DNA of 64,000 nt from Coptis chinensis (Eukaryota; Streptophyta; Magnoliopsida; Ranunculales; Ranunculaceae): assembly GCA_015680905.1 (NCBI GenBank), contig CM027381.1, positions 19,755,501 to 19,819,500 on the forward strand, written 5' to 3'. This document shows, one piece after another, positions 10,924 to 21,558 of the stretch (positions are counted from its first letter, which is position 1; each line of letters starts with the position of its first letter). The notes below the pieces were generated by a model. It saw only the letters and a list, made by a program, of their open reading frames with translations, was not told where the DNA came from and made no database searches. Made by a program: the position numbers and the translations under genes.

Positions 10924-11513
10924 GTACGTATATAAAGACTCTCTCTAGCATAAGGGTGTACCCTTAAGGTGCAGAGGCTTTTGTGTTAGAAGAGAGGATG
11001 CACACAAAGCCACTCACACGTGCCCGCATTGAGTTGCATCGTGAGTCGTGACATGTAGAGTTCAGGCTTGGGCTTCTACTGTGTGACAGATCAGTGGGTA
11101 GTGGGCTTGGCCAATTCCCTAAAGTGTTTTTTGCTTCTCCACATTCTAATATTGTTTTAGGAACCAAACTGCTGCTGCATCTATATAAACCAGGACTCGC
11201 GTCCAGATCTAAATACTCTTAAATCAAACCCTAAAGCTATTCTTTCTATTCTCCCTTTAGCCGCTAGAGAGAGTCGTCTGTTGTTCTAGAGAGAAGCCTG
11301 ATTAAGTGCATATCCATCTTCTGTGCACCATTGTATCCTGTGAGGAAGACGCCTGTTGTAGCCTTTCTGCATCGTTCAAAGGAGGCAGAGTCTTTCCTTA
11401 AGGACAATGTCTAACAGGCCTTGGTAGCTGTTGTTTATTCTATCTGTTTCCAAACATCGGTTCTAACAATCTTGTCTACACCACCAAACACATAGAACAA
11501 GGAAACTGAGAAG

Positions 11514-11650
11514 ATGAATTCTGGAGTAGTTAAAGTCACTTCTAATCTGTATGATGTTGCACCTATTCTGAGTTCTCGCAACTTACCTGATGTGTCCAAG
11601 ATTGAATCCTTCAGTGGTTCTCACTTCAAGTGTTGGAACGAGAGGGTGTT
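11514..11650 (+). pseudogene. Copia A gag, N-terminal fragment
   Basis: An ATG 46 bases after the LTR end opens about 45 residues. These include KIESFSGSHFKCWNERVF, the conserved start of Copia gag (a K-F-x-G-x-x-F-x-x-W pattern, also seen in Copia B near 5745). The frame runs into unrelated LTR sequence at 11651, so only the first tenth of gag is left. No later part of this gene was found elsewhere in the window. Confidence 0.65.
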
Positions 11651-14290
11651 TGATAAGCATCCAAAACTATAGTTTAAACCCCCTAATAGTATTTCATTTA
11701 AGCCAATTATGTTTATAATAATAGGAGTTTATTACTTTTTACTTGTTTTTGTGTATTTCAGGTTTTGGAGCCAAATATGTGAATAAATGCATCACATTTG
11801 CAAGAGAAATGAGTCAAATTGATTGCTAAAAAAGTTCTATAGTTAAAGCCTGATAGAGATTTAACTGACCTAAATTAACAGGCTAATTAAGTCCTATTTT
11901 ATAATAATAATACTCACAAGCGCCCGAGTTCTTGTAGTAAGTATGCAAATATGAGGTCGATCCCACAGAGAATGCGTGTTAGGTACAATTGAATATTAAA
12001 ATACTACTTAACCTAATCCAAACTATATTGTTTTAATGGAATAGTAATTATTAATTAAAGCTAATTAAACTATAGAAATAATAAAACTAATATTAAATAC
12101 TATTAATGGAGAGAATACTAAGGCATTCGAATCTACCCTACTAGATTGTTGTAGATTATCGAGGTCAAGTCAGTTTAAAGTTCCCTTTTAATTACGAGTA
12201 GCACGAGAGAAATATAACCCTGGTTTTCTCGAAGATGTGAACATTGAACTCTTATATAAATCTAGATATTGGTTTGATTGAATTTCAGCAAACGAGAATA
12301 TAAACTCCTAGCAAAAATCATTTTCTTACAACACGACTTCTCACAAGTTTACGTAAACGATAAAAACGATGCTTTGATAAGAACAAAATATTAATCCAAC
12401 TATTAACTAGTCAAGTCATGACATAACATGTAAGATATAATTAATGAAGGTAAACCACTAATATAAGATAAATCAATCAGTTATTCATTAAGTTGGAGAA
12501 CATTTAACAAATTTAACAGTGTATACTTACGCAAATCTAGGGCCTCATCTAAGCCCTAGCTTGGAACTTACCCACACATCATAATAATAAGACAAAAACT
12601 AAAGCAAGAGATAGATAAACTCATGTATGTCGACAGTGGTTTTGTTTCTCCCTCCCTTCAAGCTTTTGTCTTCTTCTTCTTTGGTTCATTTGTGCTGCTC
12701 CAAAAGCTTCAGCCTCTCCTAATAGATATATCCTATTAAGAAGCTTTGGCCTCTCTCCTTTCACTGTTCCTACTCTCGAGCTCTCTCTTTTCTCTCTTTC
12801 TTTTTTCTCTTATGTTTTGTGTTCTTGTGTTTTGGAGAGCTCCTCTCTTCTTGGTTTTGCTTCATATATATGGGGATTGATTAGGGTGTACCCAAGGGTT
12901 GGAATCCCTTTTGGAAAGGTTTCCTTTGGTGTTTGAATCATATTAGAACTTAATTTCCAAATCGAGTTCCAAGCGGTGGAAGCAAGCTGCAAAAGGTGCT
13001 GTGAAAACACTATAATTCTGCGAAATCTAGAAGAGGGCGCAGGCACGCTCCGAACAGGCATAGTAGAGCACGGGCATGCTCTGACCTCTTGGCAACAACA
13101 CCTCAACTTTTTACAGTAGCTTTATAATACCTCATACATGCTATTTCCAACCTTGTTTCATGTATTCTCTATGGAGTCAAGTCGTGAGAATCTTACAACC
13201 CCGTAAAGTCCTCAGTCTCAGCCCGTTTCATTGTATTCATGTCGATTCCTATAAAACCAATGAATAAGACTAATCAAAAGAACTTATACTAATTAACTAG
13301 ATAATATAATATAAATATGGGCACAAATGTGTAGCATTTATGTGCTAATCAAAGCCCAAGTTTCAAGGAGAAAAAGCCTAATCAAAGCTGAAAAGTTAAA
13401 GTCAACTCAGGCAGAAAAGTTAATAGAACTTCAACAAGCCATAACTTTCGACTCAAACCTTGGAATTGGGCCTATTGTATGTCAAAATGACCGGCTCAAA
13501 AAGAGATTTCTAATGGTCAAGGCATCGACCCAACCATAGCAGTAAAAGTGGATGAAAATGGTATTACAGTAAATTCCAGCAGTGAGGACCCTTTTGGACT
13601 TAAGTAATTAGATTTTGGGCTTGATTTAGTAGCCCAAAACACAGCTCCCAAGCCCATGCACGAAATTGTAACCTAAACTTTTTTTTTATGAAGAAGTTTA
13701 GGGAAAAGCAGTAGCTCTCTCTCTCTCTCCCCCCCCCCCCTGGCTTGGAGTTTAGTAGCCCAAAACACAGCTCCCAAGCCCATGCACGAAATTGTAACCT
13801 AAACTTTTTTTTTATGAAGAAGTTTAGGGCAAAGCTCTCTCTCTCTCTCTCTCTCTCTCCCCATAGTTTAATATAATTTAGGTTTTTTGTTTTTAGCCTT
13901 CAACTGCATTAAACACTTCAAATTCTTATTTTAATACAAATTCTTATTAGTAGTATGTCTTCTTTTAATTCTTTATTGCATGATAGTCGCATGAGTCAAA
14001 GTTAAACCTCCATTAGAGGGGTTTAAATGAAGCTTTGATAAGGATTTGATATATTAGTGTAGAGTAGTTGTTGTAGAACTTCAAGCCTAGGTTTTTCTCT
14101 ACTTAGAAATAAGTAGAGTTAACCTAGAGTAGAGGATAAAGTAGAGTTAACCTAGACTAGAGGATATTGAATTTGCCATGAGAATGGGAATTAACTCCCT
14201 CTCATGCAAGTTGGTTATAACTAGAGATACCATAAGTAATTAGGGACCATTAAAGGCCTAACCTTTATATTTGAACCTTATGCCAAATCA
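11651..14290 (+). repeat. Mosaic of Athila-type LTR sequence, plus orientation
   Basis: Begins TGATAAGC, and about the first 200 bases parallel the reverse complement of the Athila LTR at 36174-37660: a shared order of TGATAAG, AAAACT.TAG, CCCCTTAATA-like and TTTCAGG blocks. Matching resumes near 13300 and runs to about 14230, including GACCGGCTC and the AAGCCCATGCACGA region. The middle (about 11860-13300) is a different, AT-rich LTR-like stretch containing GTCGATCCCACAGAGAA and no coding sequence. The block interrupts Copia A gag and abuts minus-strand Athila pol without a primer site, so it is truncated or rearranged at its right end. Confidence 0.6.
13625..13860. repeat. 126-bp tandem duplication ending in CT microsatellites
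   Basis: TTTAGTAGCCCAAAACACAG starts at 13625 and again at 13751. Both copies run through AAGCCCATGCACGAAATTG and an AAACTTTTTTTTTATGAAG block into (CT)n runs at about 13718-13740 and 13834-13860. The duplication lies in the LTR region that corresponds to the promoter part of the Athila LTR, so the CT tract may be leader sequence. It is an internal LTR duplication, not a separate element. Confidence 0.75.
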
Positions 14291-14295
14291 GATTC

Positions 14296-14787
14296 TTATA
14301 AAAGTAGTATCCATTGGATCAATTTTGGCTTGGCATCCTGTTTAGCGAGTAAGTGATGCAAGGCAACATGATCAGTATAGACTATTACCTTTGAACCTAT
14401 AAGATAGTGATGGAATTTGTCAAGGGAATAGATGATGGCTAAGAGCTCCTTCTTTGTGGTGGAATAATTCATTTGAGCTCCATTTAAAGTCTTGTTGGAG
14501 TAGTACATTGCGTACGACACTTTCTTATCTCTTTGTCTTAAAACGGCTCCTATAGCATAATCAGATGCATCACACATGATTTAAAATGGTTGGTCCCAAT
14601 TTGGTGCATGAATGATCGGTGTTGAAGTGAGTGCTTCCTTTAACTTCATAAAAGTTTCGACACATGATTCATCAAAATAGAAAACAACATCTTTCCCTAA
14701 CAAAATGTGACAGTGGTCTTCCTATTCTATTGAAATCCTTGATAAATCGACGATATAATCCTACGTGACCTAGGAAGGCACGAATAT
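14296..14787 (-). pseudogene. Athila 3 pol: end of RT and RNase H, detached part
   Basis: Minus-strand reading from 14787 gives IRAFLGHVGLYRRFIKDF, the end of the RT connection domain. It continues directly from the peptide that stops at 24869 on the far side of the Tat element. RNase H follows from about 14577 ([41 protein letters not shown]). Stops interrupt the stretch 14580-14690. The frame ends near 14296, where RNase H meets plus-strand LTR sequence; the integrase that should follow is absent. Confidence 0.8.
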
Positions 14788-15190
14788 TGTATCAACCCCT
14801 TTTTGGAATACTGAGGTGGCATGTCTGCTGACCCAAAGTAGTATAAGGAAGGGGAGACACAAAACACTGGATCGAGGCCGTGGCTCTACAAAAGTGGTCA
14901 GGCCGTACAGAAGCATGGAAGAACTGAGTGGTCAGAGTCAAAAAAGAGGCAACGTAAGGGAAAAGGGGTGGGGAGTACCGAAGTTGGGCCGCAGAACCCT
15001 AAAGGGACAGGTGTGTGGAGGTGGACCAGAGGATGAGGAAAAGATCAAGGGATGAGAGAGACGGGATGGCGATATAAAAGGGAACAATAAGGAGAGAAAA
15101 AGGAGGTGGAAAAAAAAGAGAGAGAGAGAGGAAAGTGGGAGGAGAACATTAGGACACAGAAGATAAGAGGGGGTAAAGGGTGTTCATACA
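14788..15190 (+). repeat. Tat element 5' LTR (403 bp)
   Basis: TGTATCAACCCC to GTGTTCATACA. TATAAAAG at 15073-15080 is the probable promoter; the same box is at 24744-24751 in the right LTR. A purine-rich leader follows. Roughly 95 percent identical to the right LTR by eye. Confidence 0.9.
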
Positions 15191-15209
15191 TTTGGCACCA
15201 TCTGTGGGG
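15191..15209 (+). other. Primer binding site of the Tat element
   Basis: TTTGGCACCATCTGTGGGG directly follows the LTR end and differs by two bases from the site in the related element at 63550 (TTTGGCGCCGTCTGTGGGG). This form is usual for plant Tat elements. The priming tRNA was not determined. Confidence 0.75.
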
Positions 15210-15244
15210 AAGAGGTAGGTCCACGATTAGAGAAGTTACAAAGT

Positions 15245-17236
15245 ATGGCTTCAGCTAAGAGAGGAAGAGGTAGAGGATGAGGTAGATGAAGGCTGACGAG
15301 GGAGGAGGCCGTACAGAACGAGACAGCCAGTGTGGAAAACATAGAGGTGGGGAAAGAGGAAGTCGAAGATTCAGTGGCTGAGGCAACTGGGTTACTTCAA
15401 GAGGAGATAGGCAGGCTTAGGGAAGAAAATGATGAGCTGAGGAGAGAAAGGGAAGACACCCAGGGGGGAGCGGAAACAGTCGCTCCGACAGGAAGCGAAA
15501 TGGAGGTGCAAAGTGAGGGGGCTCATACGGTGGTTGAGGCTAACCGGGGTGGAGGCATTACCATGGAAATGGTGAAAGAAATGATTGAAAGAGACCGAGA
15601 AACCAACCATGCGGTGGAGCAGGAAAAACACGGCGCGACCAAAAAGGTGGTGGATAGCCTGCACCAGAATCCTTTGGCGGACTCGGTCTAGGAATGCGGA
15701 GGTACCCAAGAGATTCACGCAGCCGCGGTTTGAAAGGTACGACGGGAAAGGAGACCTGGCTGACCATTTGCGTTATTTTCGGCAGCAGATGCCGTTGTGG
15801 CAAGAAGCGAAGTACGATAGCCTCCGGTGCATGATGTTCCCTGCCAGCCTGAAGGGAGGAGCATCTGATTGGTATTATCGGTTGGCATCGCGGAGTATTA
15901 AGAGGTTCGAGGAGTTAGAATAAGCCTTTGTGAATCACTTCATCCATCAGAAGAAGAGAGTGGTCGATGTAGCGGACCTTTTTAACGTCAAATAGAAGTC
16001 TGACGAGACACTCAGGGACTTCCTGTGCAGGTTCAAGGAAGAAATGCTGAGGGTGGAGAATTTGGATGAACGCACCGCGGTCATAGCGTTCCAACACGGG
16101 TTAAAGCAGGGGACACGAGTACATGAATCAGTGTCCAAGATTGAAGTTACCACCCTGCATGCTTTATACTTGAAAGTGGAACGTTACATCAGGTATGAGG
16201 ACATTCTGCGGAGGAACAATAAGGAACACAAAAAGCCTGATAAGTCAATACACATCGCGGGCCACGGAGGACAAAAGAGACAAGGAAAGAGCTGCGGCCA
16301 GGGACAGAGGATATTATTGGAGGGAGACACCGAGAGCAGAGAGGGGCAGAGACCAGGCTCGACGGGAGTACAGGGAAAGAAAACCGTATCGCGAGATAGA
16401 TCTGACGCCGCTGAACAAGTCGTTGGAGGAGATCATGCCTCTGATCAAGGGACAATGGCACTATGAAGAGCCACGGAGCTCGCCAAAGGAGATTGAAGGA
16501 AAGCCGTTTTGTGCATACCATCAGGTCAGGAATCATGCTACCAACGAATGCTTTGCTTTATAGTGGTTGGTAGAAAGAATTATTGGGAGAGGACAGTTGA
16601 AAGAACATGTCAAAGAAGCTCAGCCAATCGAGAGGGTTGCGGCCGCAGCAAGAATCCTGGGCACGATAAATGTAATATTCAGTGGAGAAACGCTGGAGAG
16701 GAACGCTCACCGGGATAAAGTGAGAAGGACCGCCAGCCTCCAACAGATGATAAACGGTTGTGGCGGTTTCGCGGCGGTTCGAAGAAAGCGAGGGAGTGAC
16801 CGGGTAGAGTTTACACAGAAGGATCTGGAGTCGGTGAGCTCGCCACACGAAGATGCCCTGGTGGTTACCGTAACAATGGGAAATTACATGGTGAAGAGGG
16901 TGTTGATAGACTGCGGAAGTTCAGTGGATTTCCTGTTTCAGGGTGCACTGGAAGAGATGGGAATAGAAAAGGAGCAGATGAAGCCTCCGCGGACTAATTT
17001 GTTCGGGTTCAACGGCAGCATGACTGTGCCAGTGGGGGAGCTAGTACTGCCGGTGACCATTTTCACCAAGTTCATGGTGGTGGATACTAATTCATAATAC
17101 AACGCGATCCTGGGAAGAAAATGGATTCATGAGATGAGGGCAGTTCCCTCTACGTATTACCAGGTGATCTGGTTCCCAACGAATGGAGGAATGTACGAGA
17201 TAAGGGGCGTCGGTCGCGGTATGAGAACCTAAACCA
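15245..17236 (+). pseudogene. Tat element gag and protease, inactivated
   Basis: The ATG at 15245 is confirmed by the identical context of the intact relative at 63613. Two TGA codons fall within the first 16 codons. An acidic coiled-coil N-terminal part (15332-15690) needs a frameshift near 15690 into the capsid-like domain (15700-16200: YDGKGDLADHLRYF, GGASDWYYRL), which has stops at 15921 and 15994. Another shift near 16200 leads to the segment FCAYHQVRNHATNECFAL (about 16508-16561), a degenerate zinc-knuckle region typical of Tat gag. The aspartic protease follows with VLIDCGSSVDFLF near 16900 and YNAILGRKW near 17098. The active-site triplet is intact, but the chain has a TAA at 17095. 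Confidence 0.85.
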
Positions 17237-17290
17237 GTGGCAGCAAAGTGCACGCCGCACCGGACTGGAAGGGAGCGCAGGAGGTAGGGG

Positions 17291-20200
17291 ATGGTTCGGC
17301 ATAGCAATTACAGATTCGCGGCCGAAGGGAAGAGGCCGCCCATCGGGGGCAAGATGATGGATGAGGTTGAGGTTGTAAACATTGGAATAGCGGAGGAGGA
17401 GAAGTTCGTGAACATTGGAGCCAGTTTGGCGAAGGAGTGGAGAAAGAAACTGATTGCCTTGCTGGCTGCGAACAGTGATGTGTTTGCATGGTCGATCGAG
17501 GAGTTGGTAGGGTTAGATCCAGAGTTTGCATGCCACAGGTTGCACATGCGGGATGGCGCCCGCCCAATCCAGCAGAAACTGAGAAGTGTCAGGCCGCAGT
17601 ATGCACAGGGAATCAGAGAGGAGGTACAGAAGTTGAGAAATGCAGGTATCATCCGCGAATGCAAGTTTACCGAATGGTTGTCCAATGTGGTAGCCGTGCC
17701 TAAAAAGAATGGGAAAGTAAGGATGTGCGTGGATTTTACAGATGTCAACAAGGAATTCCCAAAGGATTGTTATCCTATGCCGCGGATAGACGAACTGGTG
17801 GACCGAACCGCAGAGTATAAGTTCTTTTCATTTATGGACGCGTCAATGGGCTACAATCAGGTGGTGATGTATGGCCTTGACCAAGAAAAGATAGCGTTCA
17901 TAGTGGAAGGGGGGACGTACTGCTACACCCGGATGCCTTTTGGTCTGACGAATGCGGGGCCACATTTCAGAGAGTGGGAGAGAAGATGTTCGAGGATAAA
18001 ATCCGGAAGAAGATGGAAATTTATATAGATGACATGGTAGAGAAAAGTATGACCGAAGAGGAACATTTGGAGGGGCTAAAAGATACGTTTGCCATACTTC
18101 AAAGACACAAGCTGATGTTGAACCCAGAGAAATGCACGTTTGGGGTGACGTCTGGGAAGTTCCTGGGGTATATAGTCACATACCGCGGCATAGAAGTGAA
18201 CCGGACCAGATTAGGGCGTTGATAGAGATGCTATCGCCGCAGAATATGAAGGAAGTTCAGAGGCTCGCTGGTAGAGTCGCGGCTCTCAATAGGTTCATAT
18301 CCAAGTCTTCGGATAAGTGTCGGCCCTTGTATCTATTGTTAAGGAGGACGAGCGACTTCCAGTGGACCGAGGCATGTGAAAGGGCGTTCCAGGAATGGAA
18401 AGGATATTTGGGCCGAGCTCCGATCTTGTCGCGGCCAGAACAGGGAGAAAAGCTGTACTTGTATTTGGGGGTTTCAGAGTGTGCGATTAGTTCGGTACTG
18501 ATAAGGATAGTGGGGAAGGTAGAGAGGCCGGTGTACTTCCAAAGCAAAACCATGTTGGATGCCGAAACTAGGTACAGTAGGATCGAAAAGTATGCCCTGG
18601 CATTGGTCTTCTCAGCACTAAAGTTGAAGCCATACTTCGATGCTCATTCGGTGGTGGTGGTGACTAATTTGCCACTCAAGCAGGCGTTGAAGGCCGAGAA
18701 ATCAGGAAGAATGCTGAAGTGGGCCGTGCTGCTTAGCTCTTATGAGATCGAGTACCAAGCCAGAACCACAGAAAAGGCTCAGGCAATGGCAGAATTCCTA
18801 GCTGAATTCCCAGCCGAGGACCCCACCTGGGGGGAAGAGATGGTGATGGAACAAGAGACAGACCAAAATCACGACCCCTTGGATCCGTGGGACATGCGAA
18901 ATGGTTGGAGGGTATTTGCAGATGGATCGGCCACGGATACTGGGAATGGAATTGGGGTGGTGCTGGTCACGCCCGAGAACACTCGCCTGGAATTGTCAAT
19001 GAAACTGGGATTCGCAGCGTCGAACAATGAGTCTGAGTACGATAATAGCGGGGATGGATCTGGCCAAGGATTTGGGTGTGCGGGAGCTCACGGTATATTC
19101 AGATTTGAATTTGGTAGTATGTCAAGTCAACGGGGGATTTGCGGCACGGTGCCCTCGGATGGCCAAATATCTAGAGGTGGTGCAGAGAAGGGCAGAAAAG
19201 TTTGAGAAAATTAGCTTTGCCCATCTAGGTAGGGGAGAGAATAGGTATGTCGACGCTTTGGCTTACGTGGCCGCAGTGCTTCCTGGGACAGAGGGGAGGT
19301 CTATCCAAATCCGGGTGCTAAGTATACCAAGCACCGCAGAGGACGAAGACGTGTGCCTAACCACCGAGCAAGAGCAGGGGTGGATGGAACCTATCAAGCG
19401 TTACTTGTCGGGGATAGATACCGGGGACAAGGATGAGAAAAAGAGAATGGAACAGAGGTCAAGAAGGTACATTTTGACAGAAGGGGAGTTGTATCGAAGG
19501 AATATCAGCGGACCACTCCTGAAATGCTTGGGACCGCAGCAGGCGCAAGAGGTGTTGGGAGAAGTTCACGAAGGAGGCTGTGGAAGCCACTCGGCAGGGA
19601 GGACAACGGCTCATCGGTTGCTGTCTCAGGGGTACTTCTGGCCCCACATGAAGAGAGATGCGACTGAGTATGCCAAGAGATACCGGAAGTGCCAAATCTT
19701 TGTGCTGCTGATACACTCACTTGCAGAGCCGTTGCACAAGGTCTTCAGCGTTTGGCCATTCGCTATGTGGGCGTTGGATATTGTCGGACCCCTGCCCATG
19801 GCCAGTGGCAAGCGGAGGTTTGTGCTAGCCACGACTGACTATTTTACAAAATGGGTTGAGGGCATGGCTTTGCAGCAGGTCAAGGAGGAACAGGTGAGAA
19901 AGTTTTTGTGGGAGAATATAATATGCCGGTTTGGGTTGCCGCACACTATTATCGCGGACAATGGGACTCAGTTCGCAGGGGGAAAATTGAAGGCCTTCCT
20001 CCAGGCCTATGGAGTGAAACAAGGTTTTTCATCCCCGTACAATCCTGAAGGGAACGGTCAGGCAGAGTCTTCCAACAAGGTGATCATGGACAATTTAAAG
20101 AAAAAGCTTGAAGAGCACAAAGGGTGTTGGGCAGAAGAGTTGAATCATGTACTGTGCGCGTATCGCACAACGCCGTGGACTTCTACAGGGGAATCTCCCT

Positions 20201-20613
20201 TCTCAATGGCCTACGGGGTGGAGGTGGTGATCCCAATAGAGATGGTGGCCCCAACGACCAGAACCAAGGCGGTAGAGGCAGGAGTTAACAAAAGACTTCT
20301 GGCCGAGGAACTGAATCTCACAGAGGAGAGGAGAGACACTGCGTGCGTCCGTTTGGAAGAGTATCACCGCAGGCTGCAGAGACAATATAACAAGCGGGTG
20401 AAGCCGTGGAAATTCCATGTGGGGGATTAGGTGCTTCGGAGAGTGACCCCGGCCACCAAGAAGGAGACAGACGGAAAGTTGGGACCCAACTGGGAGGGAC
20501 CGTACACCGTGGTGGAGGCAGGGATGTCCGAAACTTACATGTTGTAGACACCCCAAGGGGAGAGCATCAAGCGGCCATGGAACATCTAGATGCTGAAAAA
20601 ATTCCATGAGTGA
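17291..20613 (+). pseudogene. Tat element pol: RT, two RNases H, integrase
   Basis: RT (about 17370-18200) carries VVAVPKKNGKVRMCVDF, FMDASMGYNQV and the catalytic YIDDM; frameshifts near 17990 and 18200 break it. RNase H 1 runs about 18350-18790. The second RNase H (about 18890-19270) keeps FADGSA, NNESEY, YSDLNLV and RYVDALA, i.e. all four acidic residues, with a frameshift near 19050. Integrase (19400-20430): the zinc-binding histidines are present but the first cysteine of the usual CxxC is Tyr (RYRKC). The core keeps ALDIVG, IADNGTQF and GQAESSNK. In-frame stops follow at 20428 and near 20546. The frame otherwise reaches a TGA at 20611. Product: replication and insertion enzymes of the element, not functional in this copy. 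Confidence 0.88.
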
Positions 20614-20805
20614 CTTGTGCTATGAGTACTTTCAATTAAAGAAAATTGTATTTGCTTCATTCAAGCTTTGTAATGTTGTTTTGAATTTGCTATTGTGGTA
20701 ATGAAAGCGATAACCAATTTTTCCCATCTAATGAATGTGCATTCGTTCACGTGTGTTAGGCCAGGAGCAGCGGATAAGGGGTTTACATCAATGATGGAAT
20801 GTGTA

Positions 20806-21270
20806 GTGGCTCGGGCTTACTCAGCGGCTCTCAAACATCTCCTTAATCAACTTGGGGGCAAGTTGAGTGGCCCGAGCATGCTCAGCTACCCCCAACATCT
20901 CCACGGCCAACTTGAAGGTCCACTGTAAGTGGCCTGGGCTTACTCAGCGGCCTTCAACCTCTCCTTGATCAACTTGGGGGCAAGCTGAGTGGCTCGGGCG
21001 TGCTTAGCTACCCCCAACATCTCCACGGTCAACTTGAGGGCCCGCTGAGTGGCCCGGGCTCACTCGGCGGCCCTCAACATCTCCTGAGTCAACTTGGGGG
21101 CAGGCTGAGTGGCCCGGGCGTGCTCAACTACCCCCAACATCTCCACGGCCAACTTGAGGACTCACTGAGTGGCCCGGGCTTACTCGGCGGCCCTCAACCT
21201 CTCCTTAATCAACTTGGGGGCAAGCTGAGTGGCTCGGGCATGCTCAGCTACCCCCAACATCTCCACGGCC
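20806..21270 (+). repeat. 60/120-bp tandem array in the Tat 3' region
   Basis: Nearly eight units of about 60 bp each start GTGGC(C/T)CGGGC. Two versions alternate, one with CTTACTCGGCGGCCCTCAAC and one with TGCTCAGCTACCCCCAACAT, so the higher-order period is about 120 bp. Tat-lineage elements are known for tandem repeats in a hypervariable 3' untranslated region, which can seed satellites. The unit is a multiple of three, so long open frames appear on both strands; these are judged by-products. On the minus strand one frame reads a 20-residue pattern with ARATQ and PKL repeated. Confidence 0.9.
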
Positions 21271-21558
21271 TGCATACTCGATGGCTTCCCACGACACCCA
21301 AGCAAAGGGGGCGGAGATAAACGCTGCGGCGAAACAAGGTAGTAACAAAAATACAAGAAACAAAAAAGTTGAACACTTAAATTAGTGAGAGTTTGCACAA
21401 GGCATAAGCAACACCGAAAAGGGACCCACTGCGGTCTGCTGGGAGTACCCAAAAATCCAAACCCAGGGGGGTGAAACCAAAAAGTTGAAGTATCAAAATA
21501 TCAAATACAGATAATGCAAATGGTTTGGCCAACCAACAAAAAGAAACTTAGGCGCACT

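Larger units (their letters stand above)
4725..11650 (+). mobile_element. Outer Copia element A, 5' part only (split by Copia B)
   Basis: The LTR starts TGTTGG at 4725, is interrupted at 4854/4855 by Copia B, and resumes at about 10924 to end GGTTCTAACA at 11468, for about 670 bp of LTR sequence. TGTTnn...nnAACA termini are standard for Copia LTRs. The resumed part has a TATATAAA-like promoter (about 11190) and CT-rich leader sequence. A gag start follows at 11514. The element is cut at 11650 by unrelated LTR sequence; no pol or 3' LTR of this copy was found. The Copia call rests on the gag fragment and the LTR termini. Confidence 0.6.

Noticed and set aside
11651..14290. 3' LTR of the minus-strand Athila 3
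   Set aside because: The LTR sequence is in plus orientation (TGATAAG on the left) and no polypurine tract joins it to the minus-strand pol, so it belongs to another copy or a rearrangement.
21000..21320. Plus-strand repeat protein (HLHGQL, LLNQLGGKLSG pattern)
   Set aside because: A by-product of a 60-bp tandem array whose length is a multiple of three; no start context and downstream of the pol stop.
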